Assembly (NCBI GenBank): GCA_018292915.2
Contig: JACVVK020000088.1
Location: 544,501 to 608,500, forward strand
Source of the DNA: Batillaria attramentaria
Lineage: Eukaryota > Mollusca > Gastropoda > Batillariidae
Length of the DNA stretch: 64,000 nucleotides
Direction of reading: 5' to 3'
Position 1 is the first letter of the stretch. Every line of letters begins with the position of its first letter. The translations under genes and the position numbers were made by a program. The notes beneath the pieces are model-generated. The model ran no database searches. It was not told where the DNA came from and saw only the letters and a list, made by a program, of their open reading frames with translations. Of this stretch, positions 19,850 to 32,557 are shown piece after piece.

Positions 19850-20384
19850 AATAATTTTATTTATAAAGCGCATATTCATATAAGATTACATGCTCTAAGC
19901 GCTAACAAAAATTTAACTGACAATAAAAACAGAATAAAGAAATATGCAATAAATACACAATAAATATACAATATGCTATAAATATACAATAAACAAGGAA
20001 TACCCCAGAATGACAAAAACTGAATACAAAACGACAGTCAGAATCATGAAAACCCAAAGAGATCTTGTCTGAACTTTTTTTCATTATAAATATGCTTTGA
20101 ATAGGTAAGTTTTTAGACTGCTTTTGAATGAACTTTCTAATTTTATTAATCTTAAAGATAATGGCAGCATGTTCCAAGTTTGGGGGCCGAAAATGGAAAA
20201 AGAACGTTTACCATAGTTATGCAATTGATATCGAGGTACAGACAAAAAATTTGATTTTTCAGAACGAAGACTCCCGGATGGTGCATATGGCACAAGTAAA
20301 TCATGTATGTAACTGGGTAAATCATTGCTATGGAAAGCTCTGTGGCAGATGGTTGATAATTTATATATATTCCATTTCTCGAAA
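19850..20384 (-). pseudogene. CR1/Rex-like LINE 3' part, fused to satellite at its 5' side
   Basis: Minus strand: LSTICHRAFHSNDLPSYI, LLVPYAPSGSLRSEKSN, FSIFGPQTWNMLPLSLR, SLKTYLFKAYL-stop, then the UTR with GCGCTTAGAGCATGTAATC and an AT-rich tail at 19850. The 5' side stops at 20384, where the sequence changes at ATTTCTCGAAATATCTGG into the satellite, so the first codons of the apparent ORF (MSTDGQRHKT) come from satellite DNA. Confidence 0.85.
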
Positions 20385-23300
20385 TATCTGGTTTTGTGTC
20401 TTTGACCATCTGTGCTCATTTTTTTACTTTAACGTAACTACTACTCACACCATTGGCGAGAAAAAATCGAAATGCATATTTTTCAAATAGAATATCTGTC
20501 GACACATCTTGTTGACAGAAAAACCGCGATTCACTCAATCAGTTTCGAAAAATATGCCGACATTTACCGTTGTAAGAACTAATGTGCTAGTCTTTGAGAA
20601 AGCAATCGTTTTGTTGACATAAAGAGGATTTCGATTTTCCCGCCACTGGTGTGAACAGTAGTCACGTTAATGTCGAAAAACGCACAGATGGACAAAGAAA
20701 CAAATCCAGTTTAATTCGAATTTACGAGGTGAAAAAAATCGAAATTATTATTCGTTTTTTCGGGTAGAGCTCAAACGGAAACTTCGTTTCATTCGGGTCG
20801 ACTAGTGAGAAACGCTAAATTGCGTCAAAACTTTTTTCTTTCTCATTAGTACTTGCATCGGGAAATGCTGGAGTTTAAAGGAAGCTTCGATTCAGTCGGG
20901 TCGACTCGTGCGAAACAAAGGAGCAAAACCATTTTTTTTTTCGTGTTTACTACTCCCACTAGTATCGAGAAAAATCAAAATTAATCAAAATTAATGTATC
21001 TCGGGTTCAATACATGCCCACACATCGCGTGATTAGGAGAACAATGCCATACTTCGTAAAAACGATTCCTTTCTCAAAGACTAGCACAGAAACTCGTGTG
21101 AGTAGTAAACGCGAGAAAAACTGGCTTTGCTGTCTATGCATTTTTCGACATTAACGTGAGTACGACTCACAAAAATCGAAATGCCTGTTTTTCTATTAGC
21201 ACTAGTCTGGCCATCAAGTTTTCGACACTAACATTGACTACGACTCACACAACCGGCGGCAAGACTCGAAATACATGTTTTTCTAGGCGACTTATGTCGA
21301 CACATCGATTTGTTGACAAAAAACCGCGATTCAATCGATCAATATTGACAGAAATCCTAGCATTTCCTGTCTCAAGCACTAATGTGTTTGTCAATGACAA
21401 AGAACTTTTTTAACGCAATATAGCGTTTCTCACGAGTCGACCCGAATAAATCGCGGGTTTTTGGTTGTTTTTTATTTTTTATTTTGATTTTTGGTACATT
21501 ATTGGAAGTTTGGGCATGAAATCTACCGGAAAAAAAGTTAATTTAGATTTTTTTTAGGTAGTACCGTGGGTAGTAAACGCGAAAAAAACTGGTTTTGTGT
21601 CTTTGACCATCTGTGCTCATTTTTTTTTTTTACTTTAACGTGACTACTACTCACACCATTGGCGAGAAAAATCGAAATGCATATTTCTCGAATAAAATAT
21701 TTGTCGACACATCTTGGTGACACACAACCGGCTGCAAGACTCGAAATACATGTTTTTCTAGGCGACTTATGTCGACACATCGATTTGTTGACAAAAAACC
21801 GCGATTCAATCGATCAATATGGACAGAAATCCTAGCATTTGCCGTCTCAAGCACTAATGTGTTTGTCAATGACAAAGAACTTGTTTAACGCAATATAGCG
21901 TTTCTCACGAATCGACCCGAATAAATCGCGGGTTTTTGGTTGTTTTTTATTTTTAATTTTAATTTTGATTTTTGGTACATCATTTGAAGTTTGGGCATGA
22001 AATCTAGCTGAAAAAAAAAGTTATTTAAATATGCCGACATTTACCGTTGTAAGAACTAATGTGCTAGTCTTTGAGAAAGCAATCGTTTTGTTGAAACTGA
22101 TTGAGTGAATCGCGGTTTTTCTGTCAACAAGATGTGTCGACAGATATTCTATTTGAAAAATATGCATTTCGATTTTTTCTCGCCAATGGTGTGAGTAGTA
22201 GTCACGTTAAAGTAAAAAAATGAGCACAGATGGTCAAAGACACAAAACCAGATATTTCGAGAAATGGAATATATATAAATTATCAACCATCTGCCACAGA
22301 GCTTTCCATAGCAATGATTTACCCAGTTACATACATGATTTACTTGTGCCATATGCGACTTATGTCGACACATCGATTTGTTGACAAAAAACCGCGATTC
22401 AATCGATCAATATTGACAGAAATCCTAGCATTTCCTGTCTCAAGCACTAATGTGTTTGTCAATGACAAAGAACTTTTTTAACGCAATATAGCGTTTCTCA
22501 CGAGTCGACCCGAATAAATCGCGGGTTTTTGGTTGTTTTTTATTTTTTATTTTGATTTTTGGTACATTATTCGAAGTTTGGGCATGAAATCTACCGGAAA
22601 AAAAAGTTAATTTAGATTTTTTTTAGGTAGTACCGTGGGTAGTAAACGCGAAAAAAACTGGTTTTGTGTCTTTGACCATCTGTGCTCATTTTTTTTTTTA
22701 CTTTAACGTGACTACTACTCCACACCATTGGCGAGAAAAATCGAAATGCATATTTCTCGAATAGAATATCTGTCGACACATCTTGGTGACACACAACCGG
22801 CTGCAAGACTCGAAATACATGTTTTTCTAGGCGACTTATGTCGACACATCGATTTGTTGACAAAAAACCGCGATTCAATCGATCAATATGGACAGAAATC
22901 CTAGCATTTGCCGTCTCAAGCACTAATGTGTTTGTCAATGACAAAGAACTTTTTTAACGCAATATAGCGTTTCTCACGAATCGACCCGAATAAATCGCGG
23001 ATTTTTTGTTTTTTTATTTTTAATTTTTAATTTTGATTTTTGGTACATCATTCGAAGTTTGGGCATGAAATCTAGCTGAAAAAAAGTTATTTAAATATGC
23101 CGACATTTACCGTTGTAAGAACTAATGTGCTAGTCTTTGAGAAAGCAATCGTTTTGTTGACATAAAGAGGATTTCGATTTTCCCGCCACTGGTGTGAGCA
23201 GTAGTCACGTTAATGTCGAAAAATGCACAGATGGCCAAAGAAACAAATCCAGTTTAATTCGAATTTACGAGGTGAAAAAAATCGAAATTATTATTCGTTT

Positions 23301-26300
23301 TTTCGGGTAGAGCTCAAACGGAAACTTCGTTTCATTCGGGTCGACTCGTGAGAAACGCTAAATTGCGTCAAAACTTTTTTCTTTCTCATTAGTACTTGCA
23401 TCGGGAAATGCTGGAGTTTAAAGGAAGCTTCGATTCAGTCGGGTCGACTCGTGCGAAACAAAGGAGCAAAACCATTTTTTTTTTTCGTGTTTACTACTCC
23501 CACTAGTATCGAGAAAAATCAAAATTAATCGAAATTAATGTATCTCGGGTACAATACATGCCCACACATCGCGTGATTAGGAGAACAATGCCATACTTCG
23601 TAAAAACGATTCCTTTCTCAAAGACTAGCACAGAAACTCGTGTGAGTAGTAAACGCGAGAAAAACTGGCTTTGCTTTGCTACAACTCACACAACCGGCGG
23701 CAAGACTCGAAATACATGTTTTTCTAGGCGACTTATGTCGACACATCGATTTGTTGACAAAAAACCGCGATTCAATCGATCCATATTGACAGAAATCCTA
23801 GCATTTCCTGTCTCAAGCACTAATGTGTTTGTCAATGACAAAGAACTTTTTTAACGCAATATAGCGTTTCTCACGAGTCGACCCGAATAAATCGCGGGTT
23901 TTTGGTTGTTTTTTATTTTTTATTTTGATTTTTGGTACATTATTCGAAGTTTGGGCATGAAATCTACCGGAAAAAAAGTTAATTTAGATTTTTTTTTAGG
24001 TAGTACCGTGGGTAGTAAACGCGAAAAAAAACTGGTTTTGTGTCTTTGACCATCTGTGCTCATTTTTTTTTTTTTACTTTAACGTGACTACTACTCACAC
24101 CATTGGCGAGAAAAATCGAAATGCATATTTCTCGAATAAAATATTTGTCGACACATCTTGGTGACACACAACCGGCTGCAAGACTCGAAATACATGTTTT
24201 TCTAGGCGACTTATGTCGACACATCGATTTGTTGACAAAAAACCGCGATTCAATCGATCAATATGGACAGAAATCCTAGCATTTGCCGTCTCAAGCACTA
24301 ATGTGTTTGTCAATGACAAAGAACTTGTTTAACGCAATATAGCGTTTCTCACGAATCGACCCGAATAAATCGCGGGTTTTTGGTTGTTTTTTATTTTTAA
24401 TTTTAATTTTGATTTTTGGTACATCATTTGAAGTTTGGGCATGAAATCTAGCTGAAAAAAAAGTTATTTAAATATGCCGACATTTACCGTTGTAAGAACT
24501 AATGTGCTAGTCTTTGAGAAAGCAATCGTTTTGTTGACATAAAGAGGATTTCGATTTTCCCGTCACTGGTGTGAGCAGTAGTCACGTTAATGTCGAAAAA
24601 TGCACAGATGGCCAAAGAAACAAATCCAGTTTAATTCGAATTTACGAGGTGAAAAAAATCGAAATTATTATTCTTTTTTTCGGGTAGAGCTCAAACGGAA
24701 ACTTCGTTTCATTCGGGTCGACTCGTGAGAAACGCTAAATTGCGTCAAAACTTTTTTCTTTCTCATTAGTACTTGCATCGGGAAATGCTGGAGTTTAAAG
24801 GAAGCTTCGATTCAGTCGGGTCGACTCGTGCGAAACAAAGGAGCAAAACCAATTTTTTTTTCCGTGTTTACTACTCCCACTAGTATCGAGAAAAATCAAA
24901 ATTAATCGAAATCAATGTATCTCGGGTACAATACATGCCCACACATCGCGTGATTAGGAGAACAATGCCATACTTCGTAAAAACGATTCCTTTCTCAAAG
25001 ACTAGCACAGAAACTCGTGTGAGTAGTAAACGCGAGAAAAACTGGCTTTGCTGTCTATGCATTTTTCGACATTAACGTGAGTACGACTCACAAAAATCGA
25101 AATGCCTGTTTTTCTACTAGCACTAGTCTGGCCATCAAGTTTTCGACACTAACATTGACTACGACTCACACAACCGGCGGCAAGACTCGAAATACATGTT
25201 TTTCTAGGCGACTTATGTCGACACATCGATTTGTTGACAAAAAACCGCGATTCAATCGATCAATATTGACAGAAATCCTAGCATTTCCTGTCTCAAGCAC
25301 TAATCATGTGTTTGTCAATGACAAAGAACTTTTTTAACGCAATATAGCGTTTCTCACGAGTCGACCCGAATAAATCGCGGGTTTTTGGTTGTTTTTTATT
25401 TTTTATTTTGATTTTTGGTACATCATTCGAAGTTTGGGCATGAAATCTACCGGAAAAAAAGTTAATTTAGATTTTTTTTAAAGTAGTACCGTGGGTAGTA
25501 AACGCGAAAAAAACTGGTTTTGTGTCTTTGACCATCTGTGCTCATTTTTTTTTTTTACTTTAACGTGACTACTACTCACACCATTGGCGAGAAAAATCGA
25601 AATGCATATTTCTCGAATAAAATATTTGTCGACACATCTTGGTGACACACAACCGGCTGCAAGACTCGAAATACATGTTTTTCTAGGCGACTTATGTCGA
25701 CACATCGATTTGTTGACAAAAAACCGCGATTCAATCGATCAATATTGACAGAAATCCTAGCATTTGCCGTCTCAAGCACTAATGTGTTTGTCAATGACAA
25801 AGAACTTTTTTAACGCAATATAGCGTTTCTCACGAATCGACCCGAATAAATCGCGGGTTTTTGGTTGTTTTTTATGTTTAATTTTTAATTTTGATTTTTG
25901 GTACATCATTCGAAGTTTGGGCATGAAATCTACCGGAAAAAAAAGTTATTTAGATTTTTTTTTAGGTAGTACCGTGGGTAGTAAACGCGAAAAAAACTGG
26001 TTTTGTGTCTTTGACCATCTGTGCTCATTTTTTTTTTTTTTACTTTAACGTGACTACTACTCACACCATTGGCGAGAAAAATCGAAATGCATATTTCTCT
26101 AATAGAATATCTGTCGACACATCTTGGTGACAGAAAAACCGCGATTCACTCAATCAGTTTCGAGAAATATGCCGACATGTACCGTTGTAAGAACTAATGT
26201 GCTAGTCTTTGAGAAAGCAATCGTTTTGTTGACATAAAGAAGATTTCGTTTTTCCCGCCACTGGTGTGAGCAGTAGTCACGTTAATGTCGAAAAATGCAC

Positions 26301-28708
26301 AGATGGCCAAAGAAACAAATCCAGTTTAATTCGAATTTACGAGGTGAAAAAAATCGAAATTATTATTCTTTTTTTCGGGTAGAGCTCAAACGGAAACTTC
26401 GTTTCATTCGGATCGACTCGTGAGAAACGCTAAATTGCGTCAAAACTTTTTTCTTTCTCATTAGTACTTGCATCGGGAAATGCCGGAGTTTAAAGGAAGC
26501 TTCGATTCAGTCTCGTCGACTCGTGCGAAACAGAGAAGCAAAACCATTTTTTTTTTTTTTCCTGTTTACTACTCCCACTAGTATCGAGAAAAATCGAAAT
26601 CCATCGAAATTAATGTATCTCGGGTACAATACATGCCCACACATCGCGTGATTAGGAGAACAATGCCGTACTTCGTAAAAACGATTCCTTCCTCAAAGAC
26701 TAGCACAGAAACTCGTGTGAGTAGTAAACGCGAGAAAAACTGGCTTTGCTGTCTATGCATTTTTCGACATTAACGTGAGTACGACTCACAAAAATCGAAA
26801 TGCCTGTTTTTCTACTAGCACTAGTCTGGCCATCTATGCAGTTTTCGACACTAACATTGACTACGACTCACACAACCGGCGGCAAGACTCGAAATACATG
26901 TTTTTCTAGGCGACTTATGTCGACACATCGATTTGTTGACAAAAAACCGCGATTCAATCGATCAATATGGACAGAAATCCTAGCATTTCCCGTTTCAAGC
27001 ACTAATGTGTTTGCAATGACAAAGAACGCAATATAGCGTTTCTCACGAGTCGACCCGAATAAATCGCGGGTTTTTGGTATTTTTTTTTTTTTTTTTTTTT
27101 GGTACACCATTCAAAGATTGGGCATGAAATCTACCGGAAAAAAAGTTAAATTAGATTTTTATAGGTAGTATCGTGGGTAGTAAACGCGAAAAAAACTGGT
27201 TTTGTGTCTTTGACCATGTGTGCTCATTTTTTTTTTTTTTTTTTTACTTTAACGTGACTACTACTCACACCATTGGCGAGAAAAATCGAAATGCATATTT
27301 CTCGACACATCTTGTTGACAGAAAAACCGCGATTCACTCAATCAGTTTCGAGAAAAATGCCGACATTTACCGTTGTAAGAACTAATGTGCTAGTCTTTGA
27401 GAAAGCAATCGTTTTGTTGACCAAAAGAGGATTTCGATTTTCCCGCCACTGGTGTGAGCAGTAGTCACGTTAATGTCGAAAAACGCACAGATGGCCAAAG
27501 AAACAAATCCAGTTTAATTCGAATTTAGGAGGTGAAAAAAATCGAAATTATTATTCGTTTTTTCGGGTAGAGCTCAAACGGAAGCTTCGTTTCATTCGGG
27601 TCGACTCGTGAGAAACGCTAAATTGCGTCAAAACGTTTTTCTTTCTCATTAGTACTTCGGAAATGCCGGAGTTTAAAGGAAGCTTTGATTCAGTCGGGTC
27701 GACTCGTGCGAAACAGAGAAGCAAAACCAATTTTTTTTCCCTGTTTACTACTCATACTAGTATCGATGAAAATCGAAATTAATCGAAATTAATGTATCTC
27801 GGGTACAATACATGCCCACACATCGCGTGATTAGGAGAACAATGCCGTACTTCGTAAAAACGATTCCTTTCTCAAAGACTAGCACAGAAACTCGTGTGAG
27901 TAGGTAAACGCGAGAAAAACTGGCTTTGCTGTCTATGCATTTTTCGACATTAACGTGAGTACGACTACTAGCACTAGTCTGGCCATCAATGCAGTTTTCG
28001 ACACTAACATTGACTACGACTCACACAATCGGCGGCAAGACTTGAAATACATGTTTTTCTAGGCGACTTAACTCGACATCGATTTGTTGACAAAAAACCG
28101 CGATTCAATCGATCAATATGGACAGAAATCCTAGCATTTCCCGTTTCAAGCACTAATGTGTTTGTCAATGACAAAGAACTTTTTTAACGCAATATAGCGT
28201 TTCTCACGAGTCGACCCGAATAAATCGCGTGTTTTTAGTTGGGTTTTTTTTTTTTTTTTTTTTTTTGGTACATCATTCAAAGATTGGGCATGAAATCTAC
28301 CGGAAAAAAAGTTAAATTAGATTTTTATAGGTAGTATCGTGGGTAGTAAACGCGAAAAAAACTGGTTTTGTGTCTTTGACCATGTGTGCTTTTTTTTTTT
28401 TTTTACTTTAACGTGACTACTACTCACACCATTGGCGAGAAAAATCGAAATGCATATTTCTCGACACATCTTGTTGACAGAAAAACCGCGATTCACTCAA
28501 TCAGTTTCGAGAAATATGCCGACATTTACCGTTGTAAGAACTAATGTGCTAGTCTTTGAGAAAGCAATCGTTTTGTTGACATAAAGAGGATTTCGATTTT
28601 CCCGCCACTGGTGTGAGCAGTAGTCACGTTAATGTCGAAAAATGCACAGATGGCCAAAGAAACAAATCCAGTTTAATTCGAATTTAGGAGGTGAAAAAAA
28701 TCGAAATT
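20385..28708 (+). repeat. Composite foldback satellite, left block (mainly + orientation)
   Basis: Tandem higher-order array. The most regular unit is about 1.17-1.38 kb; for example GCCCACACATCGCGTG recurs at about 21014, 23560, 24936, 26633 and 27813. Module A (ACACCATTGGCGAGAAAAATC to CCGCGATTCACTCAATCAG), module M2 (TACCGTTGTAAGAACTAATG), a spacer module (CAGATGGCCAAAGAAACAAATCC reversed relative to its partner), M1 (ATTAGTACTTGCATCGGGAA), module C (ATGTATCTCGGGTACAATAC) and module B (CCGCGATTCAATCGATCAAT) follow in that order. M1, M2 and B share a core of the form CA-TTAGT-CTTG-A-CGG-AAATG in opposite orientations. GTCGAC occurs many times per unit. Some units carry an A/B hybrid (for example near 21710, 22780 and 24160). 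Poly(T) runs vary in length. Confidence 0.95.
22262..22354 (+). mobile_element. Captured LINE fragment in the satellite (inverted copy of the 20.38-kb junction)
   Basis: GAAATGGAATATATATAAAT and CCACAGAGCTTTCCATAGC to CTTGTGCCATATG match the LINE at 20290-20384 in reverse orientation, including the same satellite/LINE junction (ATTTCGAGAAATGG). The flanking satellite at 22030-22261 is also reversed. So one recombined junction was copied and inverted within the array. Confidence 0.9.
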
Positions 28709-28960
28709 TTTTTTTTTTTGAGTGAGCACTGCTCAGGTAGTTTCACATGCAAACCTAGCGTCTCTGTCATCAAACTGCTAATTAATCCACAATTAGCGAT
28801 CGACCAGAGACATGAGTTGCATCATGTGATGCGCTAAGCTGCTGACAATGCCAATGTAAAAAATGAGCAGAATTGGATAAATAGATCGCCTGCATTCATC
28901 GAAAATCAGCACGGTCGACACGATCACGGGACAGCGCTATGCAGAGAGACTGCCAGCGAC

Positions 28961-30109
28961 ATGGTCAACAAAGGCAAGCGCTGAGCCAAACGTAAAAAGA
29001 CCCAAGATAGCTCGGGAAACTCAAGCCTGGAGCATTCGAGCGAGAAGGAGGAAAACACTGCGGCCCCGTGTAAGACAGTAGAAAGTGACAAGAAACCTGC
29101 CAAGAAACAGAAACAGGTACAAACAAGGGCTGGCGGGGACGGAAGTGGCTTAGTGTCTATCCGTGAACATTTTCCTACTGTCAACAGGACTGAACTTATG
29201 GCGGATACCGGTGCAACAGAGGGGACAGGTACAGAGAGTACTGAAACAGCAACTTGTGACACAGATATCTCCAATACAGACCTGTGGAGGCGACTTTCGG
29301 TGGTAATAGAGAAAATAGACACGATGAAGAGAGAAGTGGATGAAGTGAAAGGTGTTGTGTTCGAACTTCGCCAGGAGAACGAGACATTGAAACGCGAGCT
29401 GTCAGGGTGCAAAAAAGTTATCGACGAACTGAAAGATCAGTGCAAGGAGGCAAAACACGAGGCAGCTGTAGCACGGAAGAAAAGCGAAGCACTGGAGCAG
29501 TATACGAGAAGGAATAACGTTCGAATCTTTGGTGTGCGCGAGGAAGAGCGAGAGACAGCCGCGACGTGCGAGGGCAAGGTGCTTGACATTCTTAAAAACA
29601 AGTTGGGCCTGAAAAACACCAAGACTGAGGACCTGGAGATTGCTCACAGGATCGGCCGGAGGGAGAGGCCTGAGGACAGCGACGATGAGGACAACGCCAA
29701 GCCGAGACCCATCATCGCACGCTTTGTCTCGAGGCGTTCACTTCAGGCGGTGTTCCAGTACAGGAAAAAACTGAAAGGCACTAGTATAGTGATAGCAGAG
29801 GACCTCACGAGTGCAAGATATTCGCTTCTCATGGCCTGCAGGAACCAGCCTGGTGTGGAACGTGCCTGGTCGAAGAACGGAAAAATTTTCGTCAAAGACA
29901 ACAGGGGCAATAAGATACATGAAATAGAATCCCAAGCCGAATTGCAGAGTCTGTCATCCCGCCCACACAGAGACCCAGCAATAAGTGGTGTGCGCGGAGG
30001 ACATCGTGGCAACTGGAGGGGACGACGGAACTTCAGACACCGACACGCTTCAGAGGACTTATTTACCGATAATGAGGGAACTACACAGAGCATTGTGACA
30101 AGGTGTTGA
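28961..30109 (+). pseudogene. LINE ORF1 protein (L1-type, coiled coil and RRM)
   Basis: The natural start is probably ATG 28961 (MVNKGKR), but codon 8 is TGA; the same frame then runs open to 30109. A later ATG at 29153 would give a 318-residue protein. The N-terminal ~70 codons are basic and Ser-rich. A coiled coil follows (IEKIDTMKREVDEVKGVVFE through KEAKHEAAVARKKSEALEQY). The RNA-binding core starts with RRNNVRIFGVREEE and has LEIAHRIGRRERP and PRPIIARFVSRR, typical of L1 ORF1p. A basic Gly-Arg-rich tail (GVRGGHRGNWRGRRNF) ends it. Known L1 ORF1 proteins trimerise and coat the element's RNA. The single TGA looks like a CGA-to-TGA decay change. Confidence 0.9.
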
Positions 30110-31063
30110 ACGGTCTTTTGTACCCAGTGAGGTCAGTGATATGTATTCCCTTCTGTATTCACAAAATGCAAGTCGTTTTTTCCCTCTTCGTTTTTTATTT
30201 CATCATTTATTTTTTTTAACTATGTAATCGTCACAGCGATAGTCTTGTATGCCCCCCCCCCACCCACCCCCACCCCCCGACCAACCCTGATTTTTGCTTT
30301 CGTATCGTCATGTTTTTTGTTGATGGTAGCTTCATAAAGTCAGCAGCGGTGTGTATGATTTGTTATTTCGATTGGTTAAAACATTTGAGGGTCAATTTGC
30401 TGACGAGCTACATAAATGTACAGCTTTTTGTGCTGTGACCCTGGGGTCGATACTACGGCGATTTGTGAATGGGCCTAGCCCACGTGTGTCTGTTTTGTTT
30501 GCATCACGTGACGAGTGGTTATATCACGTGATAAGCTACAAGGTCAATGTCAGATTGACTGGCCCCTGCATCACCCTAGTGCAGCTACTTCAACCTGTAC
30601 ACATCCACTTCCATGGAGTTTTTGTAAAACATGTATGCTTGGAATGGATACCTAATGCATTTGCTACCACTGTGCGGTCCGCGTTCGTCGGCCAGCTGCC
30701 GTATTTTTGGAGTATCTCCATGGAATACCATTGTGAACGGAGATTGCCCCCACGTGGGGTCAGTGTGACCTGAGGCGGCCTTGCCTGTTGACCCATTTTT
30801 TGGCAAAGGTATGTCATTTGAGCAGTGTTTCACACAATGATTAGTTTTTTTGTTCTTTTGTTTCATTTTGTTTGTTTAGCGTCCATTTGTCATCATTGTC
30901 GTGTAGTTGTCCTTATGGTTTGTTTTCTGGCCAGAGTATGTGCATGTATAGAAAGATTTTTACTGTATGATGATCAGTGCATTGATTCTGAGGTTATGAA
31001 TGACCTGTTTTTGGATTCAGTAAAACGCTTTATTCATAGTTATATACGCAGAACAGACCCATA
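30110..31063 (+). other. Inter-ORF spacer of the LINE
   Basis: About 950 bases between ORF1 and ORF2, long for an L1-type element. It has a C-rich run at 30251-30280. A 140-codon ORF (30351-30773) starts MYDLLFRLVKTFEGQF and is rich in Val, Phe and His; I recognise no domain and it may be chance. Confidence 0.6.
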
Positions 31064-32557
31064 ATGGCGGCGAAAGAAAACTTTAAATTTGTTTCATACA
31101 ATGTTAATGGTATCCAGAATAGTAAAAAGAGGAGGGATGTTTTTGATTTTTCTACGGAAAATGAAATGTAATGTTTATTTACTCCAAGAGACACACTTAA
31201 AATTTGAATCTGAGGATTTTGTCCGTGCAAGCTGGGGGTATAATCTCTGGCTGTCTGGCAGGGATACAAATAAAAATGGAGTTGCAGTATTGTTCAATAA
31301 CAATTTTGAATACAAGGTTCATGATGTAATCAGAGATGTATATGGATGTTTTATTGTTATGGATGTAGAAATATTGCAGAAGCGTCTGACACTTGTCAAT
31401 GTATATAGCCCTAGTTCTGGTGACGATCCACACTTTGTCAGTAGTATCAGTAAAATTGTTGATGATGTTGGAAATGACTTAGTTGTAGCTGGTGGGGACT
31501 GGAATTGCATCTTGAACCCCAAAGTTGATATGCGTAATTACGAGAGTGTTGTTAATCGGCCTAGAACTAGAAAAAGAATGTTTGATTTTATAGCCGAGCA
31601 TGACCTTGTTGACGTATGGAGAAGGATGCATCCTTTGCAAAGAAGTTACACTTGGCGAAATTTCAACTCGATTAAGCAAGGAATACTAGACTACTTTCTT
31701 ATTTCACAAGAGTTAATGTCAGATGTTGTTGGGTCCTCCATTGCCACAAGTTATAGATCAGACCATTCACCTGTTATAATGTCACTAACAAAGGAGCAGT
31801 TTAAAAGAGATCGCCCATACTGGAAATTTAACAACTCGTTATTAAAAGACAAACAATACGTACAGGAAATTAAGACCATAATTTCCAGAGTAAAAAAGCA
31901 ATATGCAGTTCCAGTATATGACTATGAAAACATAAATGATATTCCTGCTGAGTCCCTTCACCTTCAGATTTCAGATCAGCTCTTTTTTGAAATGTTGCTA
32001 TTAGAAATTCGTGGCAAAACTATATCATACTCGTCTTTTAGAAAGAAGAAGGATACTGAGAGGGAGGAGAAGCTAACTAGGGAACTTAGTGAGTTGGAGC
32101 AGAATGTGAATGCGAGTTCAGTGCAGCAACTTGAGGAAGTAAAAAATGAGCTTAAGGAACTTAGAAATAAGAGGATGGAGGGAGCTGCAGTGAGGTCAAG
32201 GGTGACTTGGTTGCTAGAGGGAGAAAAGACCAGCAGATATTTTTGTAACTTAGAAAACCGCAACTACGTTAATAAAGCAATGCATTTTGTGGATAGGGGG
32301 AATGGTGAAATTATTTCTACTCAACATGGAATTTTAAGTGAAGTGCAGAGTTTTTACAAAGATCTATATAGTCATCGTGACATTGTTGATGTTGATCTTA
32401 GTGCATTATTACCAGACGTGCCTGTTGTTTCAGTTGAAGAGAATGAGAGGATGGAGGGCCCGATAACTTATCATGAGGCAGTACATGTATTAAAGAATAT
32501 GAAAAACAATAAGAGTCCAGGTCCAGATGGCTTTACCACTGAGTTTTATAAATTTTT
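31064..32557 (+). pseudogene. LINE ORF2, endonuclease and start of RT (upstream of the insertion)
   Basis: ATG 31064 gives MAAKENFKFVSYNVNGIQNS, with the NVNG motif of AP-type endonucleases, then a frameshift near 31150. The main frame continues with YLLQETHLKFE (catalytic Glu), VVAGGDWNCILN, RSYTWRNFNSIKQGILDYFL and YRSDHSPVIMS (catalytic Asp-His). These are the ordered motifs of an APE-type endonuclease, which nicks target DNA to prime reverse transcription. A linker follows with TWLLEGEKTSRYFCNLE and the first RT block NMKNNKSPGPDGFTTEFYKF, after which the frame runs into the insertion and ends in a false VCVCVC tail. Confidence 0.92.

Noticed and set aside
30351..30773. Third LINE protein
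   Set aside because: The ORF lies in the inter-ORF spacer, has no recognisable domain, and cannot be separated from chance without sibling copies.
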